From contig JAUYRZ010000027.1 of NCBI GenBank assembly GCA_030695565.1, positions 62,001 to 126,000 on the forward strand: 64,000 nucleotides of DNA, read 5' to 3'. The stretch comes from Archangium sp. (lineage in GTDB: Bacteria > Myxococcota > Myxococcia > Myxococcales > Myxococcaceae). The notes under the pieces are model-generated. The model had not been told where the DNA came from. It ran no database searches and saw only the letters and a list, made by a program, of their open reading frames with translations. Made by a program: the position numbers and the translations under genes. Position 1 is the stretch's first letter, and every line of letters starts with the position of its first letter. Of this stretch, positions 46,497 to 54,334 are shown piece after piece.

Positions 46497-47971
46497 GGAG
46501 CTGTCGCGGAGAGGGGTGTGAGCGGCTTGAGCCACCACCCCTCCCCGAGCTTGGCCCGCCACGACTCGGCGCCCAACAGCGCCTCGAGCGCAGTGGCCGA
46601 CCTCAAGAAGTCATCCGTCTCGATGCGCCAGCGTGCGCCTTCAGCGACGGCCAGCTTGAGGCCCATCGCGCGGCTCATGATGCTCACGTACTTCGCGCGT
46701 GCGGCCGCCTCGTCAGCGAGCGTCTGCGTCTGGAGCTTCGCGAGCACCACGCCCGCCGCCCGCCGCAGCAGGAACAGGCGATGCGCCTTGGCAGCGGCGA
46801 TCACCTGCGGCCGGTTGTTCACCTCGTTCGCCAGCAGCCACGCGTCTTCGGTCACCAACGAGGCGAACAGCTCACTGCCGCGCAGCGCCTCTTGGGGATT
46901 TCCCAGGCGGTCGAGGGCGAACGAGCCCGAGCGTTCGCCATGGAGGCTCAAGGCGGCGCCGAGCTCGCCCAGCACCGACTCCTGATCGCGCAGGCCCCCC
47001 ACGGGTTTCACGCTGACGCGCACGTCGTTGGGGCCCGGCGCCACCGTGAGCGGTAGCGGGTTTTTCTTCGCGGCCTCCGCGAGATCGAGGGTGAGGCCCG
47101 GCTTGCCGTAGACCCCGAGCGTGCCCAGCGTCTGCACGGCGCGCGCAGCCACCTTGCCCCTGGGAAACTCGGCGTCGACCACGTCGGGCGCCTTGAGCAG
47201 GCGGGGGAGCTCACCCCGGGTCAACGCGCTCACCGGCAACTTCACCGTCGCGTCACTGAGGGCCTGCAGCGTGGAGGCCCACTCAGCGTCGGTGCGGGTG
47301 AGCACCTCTTCGGCCGACTTCTGCAGCGCGTCGAGATCGAGCCCGCGGGTATCGGCCGCGAAGTCGAGCGGGGCGGGGAGCTCGAGGGCGGTGAGCACCT
47401 CTTTGACCTTCTCGTCGCGCCGCAGAATGGCCGCCTCGATGCGCAGCGCGGCCGCGTGAGAACCGTTCCACAAGGCACGGCGTTTGACCGCGCTCTTCTC
47501 GTTCAGCAGCAGCTTGTTCAGATCGCGCCAGGGGAGTTCCTTGCCGTCGACGGTGAAGGTGGTGCTGGCCTCGAGGTTGGCGAGCGCCTCTGACTCAGCT
47601 GCGACGCCCCGGGCGAGCAGCTCGCCGCCCAGCCACCGCTCGAGGTTGCCGAACTTCCGGGCATCTGCCGGCCGCAGCTCACGCGCGCGGCGCAACGTGG
47701 CGAGCGACTGCTTCGAGAAGAGCGCCTCGTGGCCCTGGGTGAGCGCAGGCAAATCGAGCGGCGCGCCCGTGGTCCAGTGGCGCCAGAGCGCATCGTCGAT
47801 GGAGCGCACCACCTGGGCGGCTTCTTTCTCCAGCGCGTCGGCCCTGGTGCCGAGGAGATCGGCTTCAGTCACCCCGGCATCGGGCAGGGCGGCAGAGACG
47901 TCGGCGCTGGGTGCGTTCTTCGGGCACCCGGCGAGGACCAGCAGCAGTCCGAAAATGCGCAGCGAATTCAT
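46493..47971 (-). CDS. Lipoprotein resembling an inactivated M3/M2-like peptidase
   Basis: 492 residues from the ATG at 47971 (MNSLRIFGLLLVLAGC, lipobox LAGC); the upstream frame is not used. The middle (about 100-200) has the helical pattern of oligoendopeptidases (EKSAVKRRALW). At about 330-345 the sequence VLGELGAALSLH aligns with the LFHELGHALH zinc site of such enzymes, but both metal-ligand His are replaced (Gly and Ala), so it should not be a metalloprotease. I therefore call it a possible pseudo-peptidase on the membrane. No known name. It is alone on its strand between the SPFH and MaoC genes, and family assignment is by eye. Confidence 0.6.
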   Translation of the reverse strand: MNSLRIFGLLLVLAGCPKNAPSADVSAALPDAGVTEADLLGTRADALEKEAAQVVRSIDDALWRHWTTGAPLDLPALTQGHEALFSKQSLATLRRARELRPADARKFGNLERWLGGELLARGVAAESEALANLEASTTFTVDGKELPWRDLNKLLLNEKSAVKRRALWNGSHAAALRIEAAILRRDEKVKEVLTALELPAPLDFAADTRGLDLDALQKSAEEVLTRTDAEWASTLQALSDATVKLPVSALTRGELPRLLKAPDVVDAEFPRGKVAARAVQTLGTLGVYGKPGLTLDLAEAAKKNPLPLTVAPGPNDVRVSVKPVGGLRDQESVLGELGAALSLHGERSGSFALDRLGNPQEALRGSELFASLVTEDAWLLANEVNNRPQVIAAAKAHRLFLLRRAAGVVLAKLQTQTLADEAAARAKYVSIMSRAMGLKLAVAEGARWRIETDDFLRSATALEALLGAESWRAKLGEGWWLKPLTPLSATAP

Positions 47972-48044
47972 CGTGCAGACCTTAACCCCCCAGCTGCGTT
48001 CGCCCATTTCCTTCAATCGGGGAGTCGTGGGAAGAGCCTCGGCC

Positions 48045-48494
48045 ATGCCTCGTTGGTACTTCGAAGATCTCACGCCCGGCTTCGTGTTGGAGGCCGACGG
48101 CCCCACCCTCACGCAGGCCGAAATCATCGACTTCGCGAAGAAGTTCGACCCGCAGCACTTCCACACCGACCCCGAGGCTGCGAAAGACTCGAACTTCGGG
48201 GCGCTCTGCGCGAGCGGGTGGCACACGGCCTCGGTGTGCATGCGGATCATCTGCGACGCCTACCTGCTCGACGCGGCGAGTCTGGGCAGTCCGGGCATCG
48301 ACGAGCTGCGGTGGACCAGACCGGTCTTCGTCAACGACACGTTGAAGTTGAAGATGACGGTGATCGAGCAGCGGCCCTCGCGCAGCAAGCCCGAGCAGGG
48401 TTCGGTGCTCTCGAAGTGGGAGCTGTTCAATCAGAACGGCGAGCCGGTGATGCACATGACGGGCTGGGGCATGTTCAAGAAGCGGGGCGCCTGA
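48045..48494 (+). CDS. MaoC-like (R)-specific hydratase
   Basis: 149 residues, hot-dog fold. The hydratase motif is FAKKFDPQHFHTDPEAA (Asp and His at about 31 and 36), followed by FGALCASGWHT. It should hydrate enoyl-CoA or act on a thioester. A GGGAAGAG sequence lies about 12 bases before the ATG. Its stop TGA abuts the ATG of the EpmA-like gene (TGAATG), so the two are translated together, although no metabolic link is known. Confidence 0.9.
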   Translation: MPRWYFEDLTPGFVLEADGPTLTQAEIIDFAKKFDPQHFHTDPEAAKDSNFGALCASGWHTASVCMRIICDAYLLDAASLGSPGIDELRWTRPVFVNDTLKLKMTVIEQRPSRSKPEQGSVLSKWELFNQNGEPVMHMTGWGMFKKRGA

Positions 48495-49499
48495 ATGGCC
48501 TCCGAAGCCCAGTGGCGAGCGGCGCGGGCGCGCGTGCAGCTGTACGCGGCTCTTCGCGCCTGGTTCGGTGCAGCGGGGTACCTCGAGGTGGAGACGCCGA
48601 CGCTGGTGCCCACGCCGGGGCTCGAGCCGCACATCGATCCATTCGAGGCGCCGTTCATTCCGCAGACGGGCGTGGGGGCGCGGCGGTCGTTGTGGCTCCA
48701 CACCAGCCCTGAGTACGCGATGAAGCGCCTGCTCGCGGATGGAAGTCCGCCGCTGTTTCAGATCTGCAAGACGTACCGGAACGGGGAAGTCTCAGGCACG
48801 CACAACCCCGAGTTCACGATGCTGGAGTTCTACCGGCCGCACGCCGATTACCACGCGATCATGGACGACCTGGAGCAAGCGCTCTCCTCTCTGGAACTCC
48901 CTCTCCCGTCGGGAGAGGGTCGGGGTGAGGGCCAAATCTTCTCATCCCGCCCGTACGAGCGCCTCACCGTGCGAGACGCCGTGTTGCGCCACACGGGAAT
49001 CGATCTCTTCGCTCACCCCGACGGCGCCTCATTGAAACGAGCCGCCAAAGAGATCGGAGTCCACACCGGAGACTCGACCGACTTCGACGACGTCTTCTTC
49101 CACATCTTCCTCGAGCGGGTGGAGCGCCAGCTGGGCCACGGCCGGCCCACCTTCCTCATCGAGTACCCCGCGTCGATGGCCTCGCTCTCCAGGCTCAAGC
49201 CGGGTGATCCACGAGTCGCCGAACGCGTCGAGCTGTACGCAAACGGCGTCGAGCTGGCGAACGGCTTCTCGGAGCTCATCGATCCCATCGAGCAACGAAA
49301 GCGGCTGATGGAAGAGCAAGCGCTGCGCCGTTCACTGGGCCGGCGGGTGTTCGACCTCGATGAAAAATTCCTCGAAGCGCTGCCCAAGATGCCGCCTTCG
49401 GGGGGCATCGCAGTCGGTCTCGACCGCGTGTTGATGTTGCTGTTGGGCGCGTCGGAGATCGCCGACGTGTTGCTCTTCCCCGCGCGCGATTTCGTCTAA
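48495..49499 (+). CDS. epmA: EpmA-like EF-P (R)-beta-lysine ligase, with in-frame repeat insert
   Basis: 334 residues, a class II lysyl-tRNA synthetase-like catalytic core without the tRNA-binding domain. Seen: [15 protein letters not shown], motif 2 [22 protein letters not shown] in pieces, [12 protein letters not shown], and motif 3 [18 protein letters not shown]. It is expected to add beta-lysine to elongation factor P. Residues about 135-146 ([10 protein letters not shown]) come from a dispersed family A palindrome lying in frame, at a surface insertion point after motif 2. The gene remains open, so the insert is tolerated. Family members lack it. It abuts the MaoC stop. Confidence 0.9.
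   Translation: MASEAQWRAARARVQLYAALRAWFGAAGYLEVETPTLVPTPGLEPHIDPFEAPFIPQTGVGARRSLWLHTSPEYAMKRLLADGSPPLFQICKTYRNGEVSGTHNPEFTMLEFYRPHADYHAIMDDLEQALSSLELPLPSGEGRGEGQIFSSRPYERLTVRDAVLRHTGIDLFAHPDGASLKRAAKEIGVHTGDSTDFDDVFFHIFLERVERQLGHGRPTFLIEYPASMASLSRLKPGDPRVAERVELYANGVELANGFSELIDPIEQRKRLMEEQALRRSLGRRVFDLDEKFLEALPKMPPSGGIAVGLDRVLMLLLGASEIADVLLFPARDFV
48897..48933. repeat. Dispersed palindromic repeat, family A copy 5 inside the epmA CDS
   Basis: CTCCCTCTCCCGTCGGGAGA followed by GGGTCGGGGTGAGGGCC, in the orientation opposite to copies 1 and 6. It contributes about 12 codons in frame without a stop. Confidence 0.8.
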
Positions 49500-49540
49500 C
49501 TCGCGGTGCAGCCTTCGCGGTTGCCGGTTATTCCCAGCGC

Positions 49541-50197
49541 ATGATTCGCGCCGCATTTCTCGGAGCCCAGTTCGTAGGTCAGTTGAGCCGCGGCAAGTTG
49601 GAACACGTCGAAGTGGTGTGGGCAGGTGCCTCACCACAGCTCTTCGCGACCGAAGTTCGTGCACTCAAGCCGACCATCGTGGTGTTGGACCTCGCCGAGT
49701 TTGCCGACGGCTCCGACGAACAGGTACGGGCCTTGATTGCCGGCTGCGGCGCGGAGTTGTCGATCGTCACTTACTCCTTCGCGCGCCGGCAGCTCATTCG
49801 CAGTCTGCAGAGCCAGCAGGTGCGGGTGTTGCCGTCACCCATCACCCTCGACGTGCTGCAGGCGCACTTCGCTCCCTTCATCATCCGAAACGTCCTCGAA
49901 TCGGCCCGCAGAGAGGTGTCTTCCATGGAGCAGTCGCCGAATCCCCCGAAGTACACGCGTGAACAGCTGGGCACCTTGATGGAGGTCACCAGCGCCGTTC
50001 AGTGCGAGTGCCCCAACCACGTGGCGCAGTTGGTTGACAGGCTGCAGGCGTTCGAGCGCTACTCGAAAGACTGTGAGAACCGCGACGACGCGGATCGCGC
50101 GGTTCACACAGCGCTCTACAAGTCGAGCGCGCTGGCCCGCGTGGAGATGGAGAAGGCCCTGACCATGTTGATCGCGCACGAGAAGATTCAGCTCTGA
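49541..50197 (+). CDS. Unrecognised protein with receiver-like N-terminus and CEC-type C-terminal domain
   Basis: 218 residues. About 1-120 is alpha/beta: VVLDLAEF could match a receiver Asp position and SPITLDVLQ the C-terminal part, but the acidic pocket and the Lys are missing, so if related it is a degenerate receiver. About 130-218 is helical with QCECPNHVAQLVDRLQAFE, a Cys-x-Cys motif, RDDADRAVH and ARVEMEKALTML. I do not recognise the second domain with confidence. It is probably regulatory, cytosolic, with no membrane segment. It is downstream of epmA by 41 bases and converges with a lipoprotein-like gene. Confidence 0.75.
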   Translation: MIRAAFLGAQFVGQLSRGKLEHVEVVWAGASPQLFATEVRALKPTIVVLDLAEFADGSDEQVRALIAGCGAELSIVTYSFARRQLIRSLQSQQVRVLPSPITLDVLQAHFAPFIIRNVLESARREVSSMEQSPNPPKYTREQLGTLMEVTSAVQCECPNHVAQLVDRLQAFERYSKDCENRDDADRAVHTALYKSSALARVEMEKALTMLIAHEKIQL

Positions 50198-50202
50198 GGT
50201 GA

Positions 50203-50775
50203 TCAGAGCCGCACGCCCATCGCCAGCGTGACTCTCGGGGCTCCGATGAAGGCACCGAGCAACGAGAGCTCGATGCCCACGCCTCCCACGTCGACGGCGC
50301 CACCGATACGAAGCACCGGAACCGGCGTCACGCCCCAGTACCTTTCGCCGTCGAGGCGGGCGCTCGCGATCTCCAACGAGAGAAGGAGATCGAGCCAGCC
50401 CGCGAGTTGCTCGTCGCCCAGCGCCAGCCCCACGAAAGGGGAGACGCCGATGAAGAGGATCGTGGCGACCGACGACGTGCTGAACGCGTTGGGCACCAGG
50501 GGCGCGCTGCGCAGCACCTCGAGATCACCTCGGGGATCCTCGAGCGCGTCGACCGCGAGCTGGCCCCCGAGGCGCAGCCGTTCGATCCGCCCGACGAGGT
50601 CCACGCTCGCGCCCAGTGCGGCTCCGCCTCCGTTCAGCGTGACGTGCTCGCGCGCCTGACTGACTTGCAGGCCCTCGACCCAATGGCCCGACACCGTGCC
50701 GTTGAGGCTCAGGCGCAGCTCTTCAGCATGGGCGAGTGAAGACCAGCACACCAGCAAGGTCAGCCAGGAACGCAT
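50203..50775 (-). CDS. Small secreted or outer-membrane protein of unknown function
   Basis: 190 residues from ATG 50775, which gives a signal peptide (MRSWLTLLVCWSSLAHA). The mature part alternates hydrophobic and polar residues with Gly-rich turns and ends VTLAMGVRL, suggesting a small beta-barrel or beta-sandwich. No family recognised. The longer open frame upstream has a basic extension that is not conserved-looking. It lies tail to tail with the preceding gene (five bases). Confidence 0.68.
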   Translation of the reverse strand: MRSWLTLLVCWSSLAHAEELRLSLNGTVSGHWVEGLQVSQAREHVTLNGGGAALGASVDLVGRIERLRLGGQLAVDALEDPRGDLEVLRSAPLVPNAFSTSSVATILFIGVSPFVGLALGDEQLAGWLDLLLSLEIASARLDGERYWGVTPVPVLRIGGAVDVGGVGIELSLLGAFIGAPRVTLAMGVRL

Positions 50776-50870
50776 GGCGCCAGCGACGGAGGCCGGCGCT
50801 CCAGAATTCGAACGACCCCCGATCATCCCGCTCCACCGGGTGATTTTCTTCGAAGGAACAGGCACCTTTC

Positions 50871-50942
50871 GCATCGAGCGCAGTCGAGATGCCACCTCTG
50901 CGCCGCGCGGCAAGTGACCCCTCGACTGGGCTCGGGGTGACC
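50871..50942. repeat. Family B repeat pair (copies 2 and 3), inverted
   Basis: CATCGAGCGCAGTCGAGATG (with CCACC) is followed 17 bases on by TGACCCCTCGACTGGGCTC with CGGGGTGA, a variant in the opposite orientation. The pair fills much of the 227 bases between the small secreted gene and plsC, and could fold as one hairpin. Confidence 0.55.
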
Positions 50943-51002
50943 GGTGCGCGGTTCGTTGGACTGCTCTCGGGAGGAACGGTTTGGCCTCACTTCGTGTAGC
51001 GT

Positions 51003-51752
51003 TTGGCCGTGCCATCGAAACCCCACGAGCTGCTTCGCAGCGCCTTCTCTGGAGCGGCCGCCGTCGGCATCACCGGCGCGATGTCCTCCGTCGTTTCCGC
51101 GCTCAGCTTCCTCGACGAGCGTGCCCCTGACCGCGCCATCTTCGTGTGGGCCGACTCCATCTTGAAGGCGTCGGGCGTGCGCACCGAGTGCCGGGGCCTG
51201 GAGAACCTGCCGCCCGGCAACTTCGTGCTCTGCGTCAATCACCAGTCGAACTTCGACGCGCTGGTGCTGTTCAGGCACATCCGCCGGCACATGCGCTACG
51301 TCGCGAAGGCGCAGCTTTTGAAGGTGCCCGTCTTCGGGCCGGCGCTTCGCCGTGCAGGCAACATCTTCGTGGATCGCACGGGCGGTGCTGGCGACCGCGA
51401 GAAGCTGATGGATGCCGCCGCCGCCGTCAGAGACCGGGTGAGCGTGGTGTTCTTCGCCGAAGGCACGCGCAGCGACGACGGCATCTTGCGGCCGTTCAAG
51501 AAGGGCGCAGCGGCCATGGCCATCGAAGCAGGCGTTCCGCTGATTCCCGCGGCGCTCGCCGGCACGCACCGCATTCTCGAGAAGGGCTCGGTGATCATCC
51601 GCCCCCGGCCGTCGGCACTGCTCATTGGCGAGCCGATCCCCACCAAGGGCCTCACGGCCGACGACCGCGAAGCGTTGACGCAGAAGGCGCACGCCGTGGT
51701 CGCCGCGCTCCTCGAACAGGGCAATCAGCTGGTCACCGAGATGGAGCGATGA
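51003..51752 (+). CDS. 1-acyl-sn-glycerol-3-phosphate acyltransferase (PlsC-like)
   Basis: 249 residues. The acyltransferase motifs are present: NHQSNFDAL (HxxxxD, about 79), a segment with KVPVFGPALRRAGNIFVDR, FFAEGTRSDDG (EGTR, about 148) and a VPLIPAALAG motif. It makes phosphatidic acid from lysophosphatidic acid at the inner membrane. The start is TTG; a GTG two codons on is possible, as no good ribosome site favours either. It overlaps the RNB gene by four bases (ATGA). Confidence 0.9.
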   Translation: MAVPSKPHELLRSAFSGAAAVGITGAMSSVVSALSFLDERAPDRAIFVWADSILKASGVRTECRGLENLPPGNFVLCVNHQSNFDALVLFRHIRRHMRYVAKAQLLKVPVFGPALRRAGNIFVDRTGGAGDREKLMDAAAAVRDRVSVVFFAEGTRSDDGILRPFKKGAAAMAIEAGVPLIPAALAGTHRILEKGSVIIRPRPSALLIGEPIPTKGLTADDREALTQKAHAVVAALLEQGNQLVTEMER

Positions 51753-53338
51753 CGGCGAAGAAGTCGGCCCGCGAAGAGCTGCAGGAGATCGCGAAGGCGC
51801 TCCAGCTCTCGGTGGAGTTTCCACCCGAGGTGCTCGCCGAGACGGAGGCTTGGCTGAAAGAGCCGCACATCGACGATCCACTCCTCGTCGATCGCACGGC
51901 GATGCCGTTCGTCACCATCGACAACGCGTACTCGAAGGATCTCGACCAGGCGATCTTCGTGGAGAAGGAAGGCGACGGGTATCGCGTCGCCTACGCCATC
52001 GCCGACGCCTCGTTCTATGTGCGGCCGGGCAGCGCGCTGTTCGCCGAGGCCATGAAGCGGGGCGCGAGCTACTACTTCCCCGGCTTCTCCATTCCCATGT
52101 TGCCGCGGCCGCTCTCGGAGGGGCTGGTCTCGCTCAACGCAGACGGCGCCCGCCGGGCGATCATCTTCTTCCACCACCTCGACGCGAAGGGTGAGCTCAA
52201 GGAAACGCGTCTCGAACGTGCCCGGGTGAAGAGCCGCGCGAAGCTCTCTTTCAACGACGTGCAGCGCCTGGTCGACGATTCGAAGACGAGCCCTCTCGGC
52301 GGCCGCGACTTCGAGCCGAGCATGCTGCTGCTGCGTGAAGTCGGCCGCCGCCGCATGGAGCTCGCCGCCAAACGCGGGCTGGTGCGCTACCGGCGCGAAG
52401 AAGTCTCCGTGCAGCTCGACGGTGAAGGCCTCGCGTTCTCCGTGATGGAGCTGGTGCGCGACGAGGTCGAGCTGTGGAACGAGCAGATCTCACTCATGTG
52501 CAACGCCGAAGGCGGGCGGCTGCTGCGCGAGTGTGAGAACCCGGCCATCGAGCCCATCTACCGCGTGCAGGCGGGCCCGGAGCCCGAGCGGCTGGCGTCG
52601 CTGGCCACGCTCACCGCGCACGTCGCCAAACGCCACGAGCTGCCCGAGTCGCCCTGGGTGTGGAAGCCCGAAGTCACGCCGCTCTCGAAGTACCTGGAAC
52701 AGCTGCCCCACGCGAAGCCGGGCACGAAAGAAGACCGCCTCGTCGCGGCGCTCACCCGCCAGTCGGTGATGGTGAACCTGCGCTCCGAGTACTCCACCGA
52801 GCCTGGCAAGCACGTGGGCGTCGGCGCCGAGCCCTACGCGCGTTTCTCCGCGCCGATGCGCGAGATGGTGGGCGTGTTCCTGCACAAGGAAGCGGTCGAG
52901 TTGATGACCGGAATCCACCCCACGGCCGAAGTCGACGAGGTGCTGCGCGCCGAAGTGGTGAAGGTGGCAAACCGCTCGCGCGGCATGCAGCGCAAGGTGC
53001 AGGACCTGTCGAACGAGGTGGTGATGAACCGCCTCTTCACCCCTGAGCTCACCAAGCCGAAGGCCTCGCGCACGCGATTCACCGGCACCGTGATGGGGCT
53101 GACCTCGAACAAGGTGCACTTGCGGTTCGACGTGCCGCCGCTCGACGTGAAGCTCTACTTGTTCGACATCGCGCCCTCCTTCAAGGGCGCGTGGCTCGAG
53201 CCCGCGGAAGAAGGCGCCATTCTGCGTGCGAAGAACACCACCGCCGCGCTGATGGTGCTGGGTCAGCCGTTGACCGTGATGCTCAGCAAGCGTGATGAGA
53301 AATCGCGTCGCTGGGTGTTCGAGCCGGTAGCCGTCTGA
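51749..53338 (+). CDS. RNB-domain ribonuclease (RNase II/R family)
   Basis: 529 residues from an ATG overlapping the plsC stop. The RNB catalytic domain (about 45-390) has TIDNAYSKDLDQAI, where the family has an ID-x5-DxDD pattern of four Asp ligands. The first three are kept and the fourth is Gln. Other conserved RNB parts (FYVRPGSALFAEAMKRG, FPGFSIPMLP, SLNADGARRA) are present. The N-terminal cold-shock domains of RNase R are absent; a C-terminal S1-like part may follow. 3'-5' exoribonuclease activity is expected but the Gln may matter. Confidence 0.87.
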   Translation: MTAKKSAREELQEIAKALQLSVEFPPEVLAETEAWLKEPHIDDPLLVDRTAMPFVTIDNAYSKDLDQAIFVEKEGDGYRVAYAIADASFYVRPGSALFAEAMKRGASYYFPGFSIPMLPRPLSEGLVSLNADGARRAIIFFHHLDAKGELKETRLERARVKSRAKLSFNDVQRLVDDSKTSPLGGRDFEPSMLLLREVGRRRMELAAKRGLVRYRREEVSVQLDGEGLAFSVMELVRDEVELWNEQISLMCNAEGGRLLRECENPAIEPIYRVQAGPEPERLASLATLTAHVAKRHELPESPWVWKPEVTPLSKYLEQLPHAKPGTKEDRLVAALTRQSVMVNLRSEYSTEPGKHVGVGAEPYARFSAPMREMVGVFLHKEAVELMTGIHPTAEVDEVLRAEVVKVANRSRGMQRKVQDLSNEVVMNRLFTPELTKPKASRTRFTGTVMGLTSNKVHLRFDVPPLDVKLYLFDIAPSFKGAWLEPAEEGAILRAKNTTAALMVLGQPLTVMLSKRDEKSRRWVFEPVAV

Positions 53339-53602
53339 TCCGCCGACGAGCTCCTCGCGCGCGGCCATACCGGAAGTTCGTTTTTACACGCTCAACCGAA
53401 GCTCGGCCTCGCGCATGCTTGTCGGCGAGCTGCTGAACGCAGCGTTGAACAGGTCCGCTCCCCGTGGAGGATCTCGGGCTCAGTGATTTCGTTTACAAAG
53501 CGAAGTTTGTCTCGGTGGACTCGTGGTGCTTCTTCTCGAGGGGCACGCTGGGTTCAGGGACAGGTGCCGGCTCCAGCAGACATCTGCTCGCGCGCGGAGC
53601 CT
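53339..53602. other. 264-base convergent gap with no gene
   Basis: I find no coding frame worth listing. It separates the converging RNB and modA genes. A small ACAAA/TTTGT stem at 53495-53510 could terminate transcripts; it is weak. The sequence is less GC-rich around 53380-53510 than its neighbours. Confidence 0.5.
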
Positions 53603-54334
53603 TCAGGGCGCGATGAGGAAGCCCGAGCGCTTCATCAGCTCTTGCGAATCGCTCTTGCCGAGGAATTCGACGAACTGTCTCGCCGCTTCGCCTTGTCCTC
53701 CGCGGCTGCAGCGCACGAGCGACTGTTCGATCGGCGTGTACAGCGCGTCGTCGATCAACAAGGTCACGCCGTCCTTCCGGCCGACCACGTTGGAGTACGC
53801 GACCAAGGCGACCTCGGCGTTGCCGGTCTGCGCGAGTTGCAACGCCTGGCGCACGTTCTCTGCGAACACCACGCGTGACTCGAGCTGCTTCCACAGCCCT
53901 GCCTTCTCGAGCGCCTCTTTCGCGGCCCTTCCGTACGGCGCGTGCTCGGGGTTCGCCAGGGCGATGCGCTTGTTCGACGCATCCGCGATCGACTGGAGCG
54001 AGGGCAGGGGACCCGAGAGGCTCCAGGCTGCGAGCCGCCCGCGCGCGTAACGCTGGGCCGAGGCTCCGTCACACGCGCCTGCCTTCACCGTCACGTCGAC
54101 GAAGCTGACGTTGGCGGCGGCGAACACGTCGAAGGGCGCGCCTTCGGCGATCTGCTTCGCGAGCAGTCCCGACGAGCCGAACGAGAAGACCACCTTCGTC
54201 TTCGTCTCCGCTTCGAAGCGGGCGCCCAGCTCGGTGAAGGCTTCGGTGAGATCGGACGCCGCGGCGACCCGGAGCGGTTGCGGGGTGGCACTGCGGCAAC
54301 CGCAGACGACCAACAACACGAACAGGAATCTCAT
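53603..54334 (-). CDS. modA: ModA-like molybdate/oxyanion-binding lipoprotein
   Basis: 243 residues from an ATG at 54334 giving MRFLFVLLVVCGCRS with a Cys-x-Cys end, a probable lipobox. The ModA pattern is clear: VAAASDLTEAFTELGARFE, FSFGSSGLLAKQI, GAPFDVFAAAN, VRQALQLAQTGNAEVALVA. It binds molybdate or another oxyanion for ABC import. No modB or modC is next to it. Instead its start overlaps the stop of the LpxL-like gene (ATGA), so it is co-translated with lipid genes. Confidence 0.87.
   Translation of the reverse strand: MRFLFVLLVVCGCRSATPQPLRVAAASDLTEAFTELGARFEAETKTKVVFSFGSSGLLAKQIAEGAPFDVFAAANVSFVDVTVKAGACDGASAQRYARGRLAAWSLSGPLPSLQSIADASNKRIALANPEHAPYGRAAKEALEKAGLWKQLESRVVFAENVRQALQLAQTGNAEVALVAYSNVVGRKDGVTLLIDDALYTPIEQSLVRCSRGGQGEAARQFVEFLGKSDSQELMKRSGFLIAP

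Noticed and set aside
53483-53878. Short frames around the modA 3' end
   Set aside because: They are antisense of modA or cross the gap; no domain and no ribosome site.
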